Assembly: GCF_030406725.1 (NCBI RefSeq)
Contig: NZ_CP129107.1
Location: 1,488,001-1,552,000, forward strand
Reading direction: 5' to 3'
DNA from: Alteriqipengyuania flavescens
GTDB lineage: Bacteria; Pseudomonadota; Alphaproteobacteria; Sphingomonadales; Sphingomonadaceae
DNA length: 64,000 bases
Numbering within the stretch: position 1 is the stretch's first letter; each line of letters begins with the position of its first letter. Position numbers and translations under genes: made by a program. This document shows positions 1 to 8,703 of the stretch, one piece after another. The notes under the pieces are model-generated. The model made no database searches. It worked only from the letters and a program-made list of their open reading frames with translations, and was not told the origin of the DNA.

Positions 1-1063
1 TGATGTTCGCCTGGCCGACGAAATTCTGGCGCTCGGTCCCGTCGGCATAGCCGCCCAGGTCGACCGTCGTCTCCGTCGCCCCGGTGGGCACGATGTTGGA
101 ATAGAACTTGTCGTAATCGGCATATTGGAAGGCGATGTTGCCGCGCAGGCGGGGTGAGAAGACGTGGTCCACCCGCACGCGGCCGATGTTCACCTGCACG
201 TCGCTGGTGTTGAAGCCCGGCTGGCCGAAGAACACTTCGTCATAGCCCTCGATGGGGCGGTTGCCGAGCGACGGGATGCCGCGGTCGGTCACGCGCTCGT
301 CGTCGTCATAGGTGTAGCTGGCCGTCAGCGTGGTCTGGGGGCCAACTTCGAACGACAGCGTCGGGCTGATGCCGAAGAAGCGGCCGTCGTATTCGTCGCG
401 GTGGTTGGCAAATTCCTCGTATGTCGCATTGAGGCGGATACCGGCCGTGTCGGACAGGGGCTGGCTGACATCGGTGGCCGCGGCGAAGGCGCCGAAGCTG
501 TCCACCGTTCCGTCGAGCGCGATGAAAGTGTCGAGCGGGTCGGCCGTCTTGGTGACCCGGTTGATCACCCCGCCGCCGCCGCCGCGACCGAAGATCAGCG
601 CATTGGCACCCTTCAGCACCTCGACCCGGTCGATGTTGTAGAGCGGGCGGTAATATTGCGCATCGTCGCGCAGGCCGTCGACGAAGAAGTCGGCGGTGGT
701 TTCCTGGCCGCGGATGAACACCTCGTCGCGGTGGCCTTCGCCGCTTTCCAGGCTGACGCCGGGGGCGTATCGCAGCGCATCGCCGAGCGAGCGGACGCCC
801 TGGTCATCGAGCTGTTCCTCGGTCAGGACGTAGACCGCTTGCGGCACGTCGATCAGCGGGGTCTGCGTTTTGGTGGCGGTCGAGCCGTCCTCGCTCTCGT
901 ACCCCTTGCGCTCCCCGATCACGAGGATGTCTTCGGGCAAATATTCCTGCACGCGCGGGCCGGACGAATCGGCCTCGTCGGCGAAAGCGGGAGCGGCGGG
1001 CAGCATGGCTGCGCCTGCAAGAATGGCGACGCGCAGCGAAAAACGGGGATTGGTAGAAGTCAC
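1..1063 (-). CDS. TonB-dependent siderophore receptor, N-terminal part
   Basis: The visible 354 residues are the N-terminal part of an outer-membrane TonB-dependent receptor; the rest of the barrel lies beyond the left edge. The chosen start is GTG at 1063, followed by a signal peptide with a hydrophobic stretch ending in PAAPAFA. Next come a plug domain with a TonB-box-like start (DILVIGERKG), the plug signatures DVPQAVYVLTEEQL and EVFIRGQETTADFFVDGLRD, and the motif LKGANALIFGRGGGGGVINR, which is typical of ferric-siderophore receptors. Early barrel strands follow. The family moves ferric siderophores into the periplasm using TonB/ExbBD energy. Two Fur-like palindromes lie just upstream, which fits iron repression. 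The exact ligand cannot be told from this part. The family call is firm; iron specificity is inferred from the plug type and the upstream sites. Confidence 0.9.
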   Translation of the reverse strand, partial: MTSTNPRFSLRVAILAGAAMLPAAPAFADEADSSGPRVQEYLPEDILVIGERKGYESEDGSTATKTQTPLIDVPQAVYVLTEEQLDDQGVRSLGDALRYAPGVSLESGEGHRDEVFIRGQETTADFFVDGLRDDAQYYRPLYNIDRVEVLKGANALIFGRGGGGGVINRVTKTADPLDTFIALDGTVDSFGAFAAATDVSQPLSDTAGIRLNATYEEFANHRDEYDGRFFGISPTLSFEVGPQTTLTASYTYDDDERVTDRGIPSLGNRPIEGYDEVFFGQPGFNTSDVQVNIGRVRVDHVFSPRLRGNIAFQYADYDKFYSNIVPTGATETTVDLGGYADGTERQNFVGQANI

Positions 1064-1083
1064 AAGAGTCTTTCTGTTCTTAT

Positions 1084-1098
1084 TGCGAATGATTTGCA
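1084..1098 (-). promoter_or_regulatory. Fur-like operator, proximal
   Basis: The site reads TGCGAATGATTTGCA, an interrupted palindrome with TGC/GCA ends of the type bound by alphaproteobacterial Fur. It is centred about 28 bp upstream of the GTG start of the TonB receptor. The assignment rests on sequence resemblance and the iron-receptor context. Confidence 0.55.
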
Positions 1099-1112
1099 GG
1101 AGCAGCCTCTAT

Positions 1113-1127
1113 TGCGAAGAATTCGCA
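1113..1127 (-). promoter_or_regulatory. Fur-like operator, distal
   Basis: TGCGAAGAATTCGCA has perfect 6-bp arms (TGCGAA/TTCGCA) around a 3-bp centre and is followed by a further TTTGCAA half site. It lies 15 bp upstream of the proximal box and in the same orientation relative to the receptor gene. Two boxes in tandem suggest cooperative iron-dependent repression; this is inference. Confidence 0.5.
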
Positions 1128-1229
1128 TTTGCAACGCAGTGATCGCCTTGCACGAAGATTTTCGCGCGCTAGGGAGTGGGGGCAACGCAACGGCCCCGCG
1201 CAAAGTCAGGGGCGCCGAGGAGACAGGCG

Positions 1230-1574
1230 ATGAAAGCGACCATCTGGCACAACCCGAAATGCGGCACCTCCCGCAACACGCTCGCGATCCTGGAAGAGCG
1301 GGGCGACGTCGACGTGGAGGTCATCCGCTATCTCGACAATCCGCCTACGCGCGAGAAGCTCGCCCAGCTGTTCGCCGACGCGGGCATGACCCCGGCGCAG
1401 GGCCTGCGCCTGCGCGGCACCGATGCGCAGGAGCGCGGGCTGCCCGATGCGGATGCCGACGCCGTGCTCGATGCGATGGTCGCCGATCCCATCCTGATCG
1501 AACGGCCACTGGTGGAAACCGAAAAGGGCGTGCGCCTGTGCCGGCCGAAGGAAAAGGTCGAGGAAATCCTCTGA
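1230..1574 (+). CDS. arsC: arsenate reductase, glutaredoxin-coupled ArsC family
   Basis: A 114-residue cytosolic protein of the ArsC/YffB thioredoxin-fold family. The start motif HNPKCGTSRNTL carries the catalytic cysteine at residue 11, matching the active-site loop of E. coli-type arsenate reductase. The later motifs ILIERPLVETEKG and the C-terminal RPKEKVEEIL supply the conserved arginines that bind the oxyanion. The family reduces arsenate to arsenite with glutathione and glutaredoxin. Start chosen: ATG at 1230, preceded by GAGGAGA; an in-frame upstream extension has no family support. No arsenite pump or ArsR lies next to it, so it is a stand-alone gene and could belong to the less-studied YffB branch. 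Confidence 0.88.
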   Translation: MKATIWHNPKCGTSRNTLAILEERGDVDVEVIRYLDNPPTREKLAQLFADAGMTPAQGLRLRGTDAQERGLPDADADAVLDAMVADPILIERPLVETEKGVRLCRPKEKVEEIL

Positions 1575-1627
1575 CGCGCTCGCCTCTTACACCTACGACC
1601 TGGCGCGCCCGATCTGGCGCATTGGGT

Positions 1628-2995
1628 TCAGGTAGCGCCGGTTTCCCCGGTCAGGTCGGCATCGGCCTGCAGGCCCCGCCAGCCTAGCACCGCCACTATC
1701 GCGCACAGGCTTGCGACGATGATGAAGGCGGCGTGGTCCGAGTGGCCGTAAATCCACACGCCAAGCGCCGGGGCAACGACATAGGCCGCGCCGTTGATCG
1801 AGGCGACGATGCCCGAAACCTGGCCCTGTTCGCTGCGTCGCACCGCCAGCGATGCCCCTGCGGTAAAGCCGGGGCGAAAAAGGCCGAAGCCGAGCGAGGC
1901 GATGGCAAAGCCCAGCGCGATCGGATGCAGGCTCTCCGCCCAGCCGAACATCAATATGCCGACGATGGCGAGCGCCATGCCCCACAAGGTCGCCGCCCGC
2001 GGGCCGAGCTTGAACGTCGGGATCAGACCCCATTGCGCCAGCAGCGTCGCGATGGCGCCTGCCATCAACACCAGCCCGATGGGACCCGCGCCTTCGTCCG
2101 GCGTGGCGCGCAGGCCCAGCCGATCGAGCACGAGGAAGCCCGCGATGCCGAGCGCCATCGCTTGCGCGTGCCCACCCAATAGGCCGGCAACCAGCCAGGG
2201 GCGCAGGCGGCGGTCGGTCCACTTGAGGTCCGGGATGTCCTCTGCCGCCTGCTGCTCGTCCTCGTCCTCCGCCCGGCCGGCACCGTTCGCGCTGGTGCCG
2301 GTGCCATAGGGCGCAGGCACCACGCCGGAGCGGGTCTCGAAAGCGGGATTGTCGTTCGGCAGGCGCAGGCGCAGCGCGACCAATGTCGCCAGCCCGAACA
2401 GGGCGAAGATAAGGAACGGCCCCGTCAGCCCCGCACCGGGAAAGATCAGCAGCGGGGCGAGCGCCGGGCCGATGACGGTGCCGAGCCCGAAGCTCGACGC
2501 GATCAGCGACAGCGCATTGGTGCGCTGGCTGCGGTCGGTCCGGCTGGCGATATAGGCCTGCACGGCCGGCGGCGCCGCGCTGCCGAACCCGCCGTACAGC
2601 CCGCGGGCAAGCGCGAACAGTGCCAGCGTCAGGAAGGCGGTGAGGTAGCCATTGAGGCCCAGCCACAACAGGATGCCGCACAGGGCGAAGCTGGAAATGA
2701 AGCCGACCATGCCCAGCGCCATCATCGTCTTGCGCCCGCGCCGGTCGGACCGCCGCGCCCAGAACGGCGCGGTCGCCACCCACAGCACTGCCGACCAGCT
2801 ATAGGCGAGGCTGATCCACACATCCGCCACGCCCAGCGAAGTGCCGATGGAGGGCATGACGGACTGCATCGCCGTGTTGCCCGCCGCGGTGGTCAGCATG
2901 ACCATGTAAAGCAGGACCAGCCGCTCGCGCGAAATGGTGCCGGGCCTGGCGGGCGGCGGGGACGGCGTGCGGGGAGGGGGCGCGGTTTCGCTCAC
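1628..2995 (-). CDS. MFS transporter
   Basis: A 455-residue inner-membrane protein with about 12 hydrophobic segments in the 6+6 arrangement of the major facilitator superfamily. The cytoplasmic loop 2-3 motif appears as ARRSDRRGRKTMM near residue 80. A long polar central loop rich in E, D and Q (about residues 220-255) separates the halves. The family is secondary transport of small solutes or drugs; the substrate cannot be inferred. GTG at 2995 is preferred because the preceding in-frame residues are unlike a transporter N-terminus, but a TTG at 3031 is also possible. The gene is convergent with arsC and divergent from the methyltransferase at 3108. Confidence 0.87.
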   Translation of the reverse strand: MSETAPPPRTPSPPPARPGTISRERLVLLYMVMLTTAAGNTAMQSVMPSIGTSLGVADVWISLAYSWSAVLWVATAPFWARRSDRRGRKTMMALGMVGFISSFALCGILLWLGLNGYLTAFLTLALFALARGLYGGFGSAAPPAVQAYIASRTDRSQRTNALSLIASSFGLGTVIGPALAPLLIFPGAGLTGPFLIFALFGLATLVALRLRLPNDNPAFETRSGVVPAPYGTGTSANGAGRAEDEDEQQAAEDIPDLKWTDRRLRPWLVAGLLGGHAQAMALGIAGFLVLDRLGLRATPDEGAGPIGLVLMAGAIATLLAQWGLIPTFKLGPRAATLWGMALAIVGILMFGWAESLHPIALGFAIASLGFGLFRPGFTAGASLAVRRSEQGQVSGIVASINGAAYVVAPALGVWIYGHSDHAAFIIVASLCAIVAVLGWRGLQADADLTGETGAT

Positions 2996-3107
2996 CCGAT
3001 TGCCGCTACTGCGGGCACCGCTCGCTTGCAATGGCGCGGTCTATTTGCGAACGCATGGGGCGAAGCCGCGCGGGACCCGCGCCGGGCAGCAAGGGTATGC
3101 GAATTCC

Positions 3108-3731
3108 ATGACTTCCAACGAAGCGGCGCGCGCGCGTGCGGGCGGGATGATCGGCAAGGTGAAACGGGCGCTTGGCCCGGCAGGCGTCTTCCTCGAAGGG
3201 TTCATCCGCGAACCGCGCATGGTGGGCAGCGTCATCCCGTCGTCGATGAACACGATCGACCGGATGCTGACCCCGGTCGACTGGGAGGCGTGCGACGTCT
3301 TCGTGGAATACGGCCCGGGCGTCGGCACGTTCTGCCGCCCGATCCTGGACCGGCTGCGCCGCGATGCGAAGCTGATCGCGATCGACACCAACCCGCTGTT
3401 CATCGATTACCTTAAGCGGACCATTCCCGACAGCCGCTTCTCGCCGGTCCTCGGCTCGGCCGCCGATGTCGAGTCAATCGTGAAGGCGCACGGTGCGGAC
3501 CATGCCGATTACGTTGTGTCCGGCCTGCCGTTCTCCACCCTGCCGGACGGGGTCGGCCCCGCCATCGCCGCGGCCACGCACCGGGTGATCCGCCCGGGCG
3601 GCGCGTTCCTGGTCTACCAGTTCAGCGCCCGCGCCCGCGACTTCATGGAACCGCACTTTGCGCGCATTGACGATGGCTACGCCCCGTGGAACATCCCGCC
3701 GTGCAAGCTCTTCTGGGGCTGGAAGGCCTAG
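3108..3731 (+). CDS. class I SAM-dependent methyltransferase, PmtA-like
   Basis: A 207-residue protein. The N-terminal stretch FLEGFIREPRMVGSVIPSS is typical of the phospholipid N-methyltransferase (PmtA) branch. The SAM-binding motif follows as VEYGPGVGTFCRPIL (about residues 67-81), then an acidic strand end AIDTNPLF. The later motif VVSGLPFSTLPD matches the substrate-side N/S-L-P-F motif of this group. PmtA-type enzymes methylate phosphatidylethanolamine at the membrane face. Start ATG 3108 is chosen because the longer in-frame extension reads as non-coding sequence. Membrane-lipid methylation is a family-based inference; another small substrate is possible. Confidence 0.75.
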   Translation: MTSNEAARARAGGMIGKVKRALGPAGVFLEGFIREPRMVGSVIPSSMNTIDRMLTPVDWEACDVFVEYGPGVGTFCRPILDRLRRDAKLIAIDTNPLFIDYLKRTIPDSRFSPVLGSAADVESIVKAHGADHADYVVSGLPFSTLPDGVGPAIAAATHRVIRPGGAFLVYQFSARARDFMEPHFARIDDGYAPWNIPPCKLFWGWKA

Positions 3732-3738
3732 GCGGCCC

Positions 3739-4587
3739 TTACTGGAAAGTTTCGGCGATGTCCGGCGCGCTGGTGCCGCTGAGCTGGTAGAACACGGCGG
3801 CCAGCACGCCCATCATCACGATGTTGAGCACCGCGCTCACCACCAGGTTCACCAGCATCGCGGCAAACACCGCGCCCCCGGCTTCGCCGCCGATCGCACT
3901 TGCCCCGCCGATCAGCAAACCCAGCGGGATCGAGATGACGATGGCCGCGATGAACAGCAGGACGTAAAAACCCAGCAGGCGCCAGGCCACCGGGCCCGTC
4001 AGGCGCCAGGAATCCTTGATCGAGGAGAACACGTTGCGTTCGCCGCCCAGCACGACGACCGGCATGATCATCGACAGGCGCGTGTAGATATAAAAGAAGA
4101 ATACCAGCGCCGCGATCCCGAGGATGATTGAGGTGACGCCCAGCGAACCCATGCCGCCCGCCGTGCCAAGCCCCGCCATGCCGACGCCGAAGACCAGCGC
4201 AAACGGGATGGCGATGATGATCGCACCGATGATGATAATGACCACGACACCGATCAGCGTGGGCAGGCTGCGCATCGCAATCCCCAGCGATTCGCCCACC
4301 GTCGGGCGGCTGCGTGCCATCAGTGCGAGGATCGCGATGAGGCCAATCATCTGGACGATGCTGAGCACGAAGCCTAGCAATGAGGTGCCAAGCTCCGCTT
4401 CCGGGGTCGGTGCGAAGATATCGGTGCTCCCCGGATTTTCCGGCGGCACGATGATTTCCGGGGCGATGAGAAACGCGATAGCGCTCGGCACCAGTATGAA
4501 GAGACCGGCAATGACCAGCTGCAGCTTGAAACTGCCCTTGATCAGCTCGACGGCGTGATTCCACGCCCTGCCCATATCGAAGTTCAT
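3739..4587 (-). CDS. hypothetical multi-pass membrane protein
   Basis: A 282-residue protein with about six hydrophobic helices, several very rich in isoleucine, valine and glycine. A central segment (YTRLSMIMPVVVLGGERNVF) is followed by SIKDSWRLTGPVAWRLLGFY. That pattern (SW.L..G..W) is seen in membrane proteins annotated as glycerophosphoryl diester phosphodiesterase membrane domain or DUF-type. No catalytic motif is visible. Start ATG 4587 (MNFDMGRAWN). It is convergent with the methyltransferase and divergent from lipB. Function unknown. Confidence 0.72.
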   Translation of the reverse strand: MNFDMGRAWNHAVELIKGSFKLQLVIAGLFILVPSAIAFLIAPEIIVPPENPGSTDIFAPTPEAELGTSLLGFVLSIVQMIGLIAILALMARSRPTVGESLGIAMRSLPTLIGVVVIIIIGAIIIAIPFALVFGVGMAGLGTAGGMGSLGVTSIILGIAALVFFFYIYTRLSMIMPVVVLGGERNVFSSIKDSWRLTGPVAWRLLGFYVLLFIAAIVISIPLGLLIGGASAIGGEAGGAVFAAMLVNLVVSAVLNIVMMGVLAAVFYQLSGTSAPDIAETFQ

Positions 4588-4646
4588 TGTCGGTAGCCCC
4601 CTTGATCCCTTTGCCCCTTGATAGTCGCAGCGAGTGACGCCACGCA

Positions 4647-5366
4647 ATGGCCATGACCGACAAAACCGTTCCCGCCCCGGCGATCGAGTGGCGCCGCAGC
4701 GAGGGCCAGGTGCCCTATCGCGAGGCGCTGGCCGAGCAGGAGGCGCGCAACCTGGCGATCCAGCAGGGCTCGGCGCGCGAGCTGGTGTGGCTGCTGGAGC
4801 ATCCGCCGGTCTACACCGCCGGGACCAGCGCCGCGGCGGACGAGCTGATCGACAGCCGTTTCGACGTGGTTGAGACCGGGCGCGGCGGGCGCTATACCTA
4901 CCACGGGCCGGGGCAGCGGGTCGGCTATGTCCTGCTCGATCTTGCGCGGCGCGGGCGCGACGTGCGCTGTTTCGTCCACGCGCTGGAAGGCTGGGTGATC
5001 GCGGCGCTCGGCGACATCGGGGTGGAAAGCTGGCGCGCGGAAGGCCGCGTCGGCATCTGGACACGCGACATCGACGGCAGCGAGGCGAAAATCGGCGCCA
5101 TCGGCGTGCGCGTGAAGCGCTGGGTCACGATGCACGGCTTTGCCGTCAACCTGGACCCGGACCTGTCGCATTTCGGCGGCATCGTGCCGTGCGGCATCGC
5201 CGAATACGGGGTCACCAGTCTGGCGCGCCTCGGCAAACCGCTTGCGGCCGGGGCATGGGATGAGGCATTGCTCGCCCGCGCCGGCGATTTCCTCGCCGCG
5301 CTCGGCCCGTGCGATGCAAGCTCGGGCCCGACCGACAGAATTGCCGACGGAGCCAGCGCCGCGTGA
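4647..5366 (+). CDS. lipB: lipoyl(octanoyl) transferase LipB
   Basis: A 239-residue cytosolic enzyme that moves octanoyl from acyl-carrier protein to lipoyl domains of 2-oxoacid dehydrogenases, the first step of lipoate synthesis. Family motifs are in order: [13 protein letters not shown] (about residues 50-62), [16 protein letters not shown] (80-95), the catalytic lysine context [18 protein letters not shown], and the catalytic cysteine in GGIVPCGI. Length fits the family. Start ATG 4647 gives MAMTDKT; the second ATG at 4653 is also possible. The gene overlaps the following lipoprotein by 4 bp (GTGA), so the two are probably co-translated. Confidence 0.95.
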   Translation: MAMTDKTVPAPAIEWRRSEGQVPYREALAEQEARNLAIQQGSARELVWLLEHPPVYTAGTSAAADELIDSRFDVVETGRGGRYTYHGPGQRVGYVLLDLARRGRDVRCFVHALEGWVIAALGDIGVESWRAEGRVGIWTRDIDGSEAKIGAIGVRVKRWVTMHGFAVNLDPDLSHFGGIVPCGIAEYGVTSLARLGKPLAAGAWDEALLARAGDFLAALGPCDASSGPTDRIADGASAA

Positions 5367-5683
5367 AGACTTTCGCCACCACCGCCCCCCTGCTGCTCGC
5401 ACTGCTGGCGCTCGCCGCCTGCGGCAAGTCCGACAACGCCGCGCGCGATACCGGTGCCGACGGAGAGGTGCTGGAAGGTTCGATCAGCGATGCGATGATT
5501 CCGCTCGCCGAAACGACATCGCAGCCGCCGCTCGCCAAGGGCGCAACGGACGGCGCGAGCGGCACTACGGAAACCGGAAGCGGCGAAGGCGCCGGCGAGG
5601 CGGACGGAGCGCCGGCAGCAGAGACGACGCCGGAACCCGCCGAACCAGAGGCCCCGGTCGACGCGCTCGAGGCGGCGGAATAA
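5363..5683 (+). CDS. small predicted lipoprotein
   Basis: A 106-residue protein. The GTG start overlaps the lipB stop codon. A type II signal peptide with lipobox LALAAC places the lipid-modified cysteine near residue 20. The rest is low-complexity and acidic, rich in A, E, T, G and P ([20 protein letters not shown]), and is probably disordered in the periplasm. No domain is recognised. The lipobox and translational coupling support a real gene; the function is unknown. Confidence 0.72.
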   Translation: MKTFATTAPLLLALLALAACGKSDNAARDTGADGEVLEGSISDAMIPLAETTSQPPLAKGATDGASGTTETGSGEGAGEADGAPAAETTPEPAEPEAPVDALEAAE

Positions 5684-5686
5684 GCC

Positions 5687-6565
5687 CTAGGCTTCGCCGA
5701 GCAGCCGCTTCGCCTGGACCAGGTGCGGCTGGTCGATCATTTCCCCGTCGATCTGCAGCGTACCGAGGCCGGGATTTTCCGCAAAGGCATCGACGATCCG
5801 CTGCGCATGGGCGCGCTCCGCTTTGGTCGGGGTGAAGGCGGTGTTGACGATCTCCACCTGCCCGGGATGGATTGCCAGCATGCCGGTGAAGCCGTCCGCG
5901 CGCGAGGCGGTGGCCATCAGCGCAAGCCCGTCCGGATCGCGGAAGTCGGAATGCAGCGTATCGATGGCCATCACGCCGCGCGCGTGGGCGGTCAGCAGCG
6001 TCTGGGCGCGGACCATGCGGAACGTGTCCGTCCACGCGCCGTCCTCGTCCCGCTTGCGCCCCGCACCGATCGCGGCGGACAGGTCCTCCGCGCCCCAGGT
6101 CAGCCCGGCAAGCCGCGGGTTGGTGTCGCCGATATAGGTGGGAATCGACATCGCCGCCTTCGCGGTTTCGCTCACCAGCGGCAGGATTTCCGTGCTGTTC
6201 TTCTCGAACCCCAGCGTTTGCTCCATCTCGTAGAGCTCGGCGGACAGCTGCTGGATCTGGTCCGGCCCGGTGCATTTCGGCAGCACGATCCCCGCCGGCC
6301 GGCCGGGCATCGCCGCCTGCAAGTCGTCACGCCACCACGGCGTGTCGAAGGCATTGATGCGGATCCAGCGGTGGAACTTGGTCGCGCCTTCGTGCCGGAT
6401 GTGGAATTGCAGCCAGTCGTGCGCCAGCTCACGCGCGGCCTGCTTGTTGTCGGCGGCCACCGCATCTTCAAGGTCCACGATCACCACGTCGGTGGGGACG
6501 GTGTTGACCTTGTCGAGCTTCTTCTCGCTGTCACCGGGGACGAACAGCCACGAACGGTAAGGCAT
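5687..6565 (-). CDS. HpcH/HpaI aldolase, citrate-lyase beta (CitE)-like
   Basis: A 292-residue protein of the CitE-like HpcH/HpaI family, TIM barrels that cleave or form C-C bonds in acyl-CoA or pyruvate-derived substrates. Motifs: RSWLFVPGDSEKKLDK at the N-terminus, DLEDAVAADNK (about residues 31-41), the metal-binding glutamate in LPLVSETAKA, TWGAEDLSAAIG (second metal ligand), and LAIHPGQVEIVNTAFTPT at the C-terminus. These are typical of (S)-citramalyl-/malyl-CoA lyase-like proteins. Start ATG 6565 overlaps the stop of the upstream ene-reductase, so the two form an operon. The exact substrate is undetermined. Confidence 0.88.
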   Translation of the reverse strand: MPYRSWLFVPGDSEKKLDKVNTVPTDVVIVDLEDAVAADNKQAARELAHDWLQFHIRHEGATKFHRWIRINAFDTPWWRDDLQAAMPGRPAGIVLPKCTGPDQIQQLSAELYEMEQTLGFEKNSTEILPLVSETAKAAMSIPTYIGDTNPRLAGLTWGAEDLSAAIGAGRKRDEDGAWTDTFRMVRAQTLLTAHARGVMAIDTLHSDFRDPDGLALMATASRADGFTGMLAIHPGQVEIVNTAFTPTKAERAHAQRIVDAFAENPGLGTLQIDGEMIDQPHLVQAKRLLGEA

Positions 6566-7701
6566 CAGGCGGTGCCTTCCGCGACTTCGTGAGCTGCCTT
6601 TTCTTGGCCGGCCTCTTCCATGGCCGGGTAGTCGATGTACCCGGCGGGGCCCGGCAGGTACCAGCTTTGCGGGACGTTGACGTTTTCCGCCCAGTCCGCG
6701 CCCGCTTCGATGCGCGCGGCAAGGTCGGGGTTGGAGATATAGGGACGGCCGAAACTGATCGCGTCGGCCCGGCCGCTGTCGATATCGGCAACCGCTTCCG
6801 CCGCCGAGTAATCGGAATTGAGCACCAGCTTGCCCGAATAATGCTGGCGGAACAGCGCATCTTGCTGCGGCACATCGGTCTGGCCGAAAGTACCCTCCGG
6901 CCCAGGCTGGCGCAATTCGATGAAGGCGACGCCGAGGTCTTCCAGCACCCTTGCCGCCTCGCCGAAGATGCTGGCCGGATCGGGATCGTCGCAGCCCTGC
7001 GTCTCGCCGTTGGGCGACAGGCGCACGCCGACCCGGTCCGCGCCCCATTCACCGATTAGCGCGGCGGTCACTTCGCGCAGGAAACGGGTCCGGTTTTCCG
7101 GCGAGCCGCCGTATGGGTCCTCGCGCAGGTTGGTGCTGCTGCGCAGGAACTGGTCGACGAGGTAGCCATTCGCGCCGTGCAGCTGGATGCCGTCCATCCC
7201 GGCCGCTTTCGCATTGGCGGCAGCCTTGCGGTAATCTTCCACCACGCGCGGGATCTCGTCGGTGTCAAGCGCGCGGGCCTGCTGGTGGTCCTTGCGCCCT
7301 TCGAACGTGTGCGCATGACCGGGCGCGGTGGTCGCGCTGGCGGACACGGGCGGCTCGCCGCCGAGGAAATCGGGGTGCACCAACCGGCCCATGTGCCACA
7401 GCTGCATGACGATCAGCCCGCCTTCCTCGTGCACGGCCTTGGTCACGCGCTGCCAACCTTCGACCTGCTCCTCGCTCCAGATGCCGGGCGCAGCGGGCCA
7501 GCCTAGGCCCTCGACCGAAATGCCGGTCGCCTCGGTGATGATCATGCCCGCGCCTGCGCGCTGGCGGTAATAGGTTTCCATAAGCTCGCCCGGGATGCTG
7601 CCCGGCTGCTGCGACCGGCCGCGGGTGAGCGGCGCCATGAAAATGCGGTTGCGCGCCTCGAGCGCGCCGAGAGTGAGGGGCTGGAGCAGCGCTTCGTTCA
7701 T
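6565..7701 (-). CDS. alkene reductase, Old Yellow Enzyme family (NemA-like)
   Basis: A 378-residue FMN-dependent TIM-barrel ene-reductase. Conserved features: RNRIFMAPLTRGRS near the N-terminus, QLWHMGRLVHPDF (about 100-112), the substrate-binding motif HGANGYLVDQFLRSS, NRTRFLREV, VGVRLSPNG, and the C-terminal FMN-phosphate segment DAISFGRPYISNPDL. HGAN rather than HAAH places it with NemA/OYE-type rather than YqjM-type enzymes. The family uses NADPH to reduce activated C=C bonds, nitro groups or N-ethylmaleimide. It is upstream of and overlaps the CitE-like gene. A second, YqjM-type OYE is at 53420-54526. Confidence 0.92.
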   Translation of the reverse strand: MNEALLQPLTLGALEARNRIFMAPLTRGRSQQPGSIPGELMETYYRQRAGAGMIITEATGISVEGLGWPAAPGIWSEEQVEGWQRVTKAVHEEGGLIVMQLWHMGRLVHPDFLGGEPPVSASATTAPGHAHTFEGRKDHQQARALDTDEIPRVVEDYRKAAANAKAAGMDGIQLHGANGYLVDQFLRSSTNLREDPYGGSPENRTRFLREVTAALIGEWGADRVGVRLSPNGETQGCDDPDPASIFGEAARVLEDLGVAFIELRQPGPEGTFGQTDVPQQDALFRQHYSGKLVLNSDYSAAEAVADIDSGRADAISFGRPYISNPDLAARIEAGADWAENVNVPQSWYLPGPAGYIDYPAMEEAGQEKAAHEVAEGTA

Positions 7702-7758
7702 GGACCTTGTCTATCCTTTCGATTGTCCCCGCTTGGCCAAGCGAGCTAGAGGCGGGCG

Positions 7759-8703
7759 GTGGACAATACAAGCGCCCCGCCTGCTGCAACAGATCCTGCC
7801 CCCGTGGTGGAGCCGGTACCGACCGCGTGGCATTTCGCCGCGCTGCTGGCGGGCAATGTCGCGCTGGCGCTGGGACCGTGGCTGGTGCGGCTGGCCGATA
7901 CCGGGCCGGTGTCCGCCGCATTCTGGCGGATCGCGCTCGCCCTGCCGGTCATTGCGCTGCTTGCGTGGCGGGAGGGGCGGAAGGCGGGGGGCGGGCCTGT
8001 GCCGCGCAAGCTCCTGCTGCTTGTGCTGGGCGCGGGCGCGTTCTTCGCCGTGGACCTAGGCAGCTGGCACATCGGGATCGAGATGACCCGGCTCGGCAAT
8101 GCGACGCTGTTCGGCAATGCGGGTAGCCTGATCCTGATGCTGTGGAGCATCGCGGTGGTGCGCCGCATGCCGCAGCGGATGGAATGGCTGGCCGTTGTCA
8201 TGGCGCTGGCCGGCGCCGCGATCCTTCTGGGGCGCAGCCTGCAGATCAGCGCGCAGACGCTGGCGGGCGACGTTTTCTGCATCGTCGCAGGCATTTGCTA
8301 TGCCTTCTACCTGCTGCCGGCGCAAAAGGCGCGTGCCAGCCTTGGACCGTGGCAGGTGCTGCTGCTGGCCGGCCTGTCCGCCGCGCCGCTGCTGCTATTG
8401 GGCGGCATCGCCTTCGGGGAACCGGTATGGCCGCGCGAATGGACCCCGGTGCTGACGCTGGCGGTGACCAGCCAGATCCTGGGGCAGGGCCTGATGGTCT
8501 ATTCGCTGCGCCATTTCAGCCCGCTGGTCATCGGCGTGGCATTGCTGACCCAGCCGGCCATCGCCGCCTATGTCGGCTGGGCGGCGTTCGACGAGGTCCT
8601 GTCCCCGCCCGACATCCTTGGCATGGCGCTGCTGGCAGGCGCGCTGCTGGCGGTGAAGGCGGCGGGGACGCGGCCTAGGCGGGCTCTTCCCCAAACTTCT
8701 TGA
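7759..8703 (+). CDS. DMT-superfamily (EamA) transporter
   Basis: A 314-residue inner-membrane protein with ten hydrophobic helices in two EamA repeats. The first covers about residues 20-150 (GPWLVRLADTGPVSAAFWRIALALP) and the second about 165-300. Characteristic positions include GNATLFGNAGSLILMLWS in the first repeat and HFSPLVIGVALLTQPAIAAYVGW in the second. The family exports metabolites or amino acids; the substrate is unknown. GTG 7759 is the start. Its 3' end overlaps the convergent DUF2254 gene by 29 bp. Confidence 0.88.
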   Translation: MDNTSAPPAATDPAPVVEPVPTAWHFAALLAGNVALALGPWLVRLADTGPVSAAFWRIALALPVIALLAWREGRKAGGGPVPRKLLLLVLGAGAFFAVDLGSWHIGIEMTRLGNATLFGNAGSLILMLWSIAVVRRMPQRMEWLAVVMALAGAAILLGRSLQISAQTLAGDVFCIVAGICYAFYLLPAQKARASLGPWQVLLLAGLSAAPLLLLGGIAFGEPVWPREWTPVLTLAVTSQILGQGLMVYSLRHFSPLVIGVALLTQPAIAAYVGWAAFDEVLSPPDILGMALLAGALLAVKAAGTRPRRALPQTS

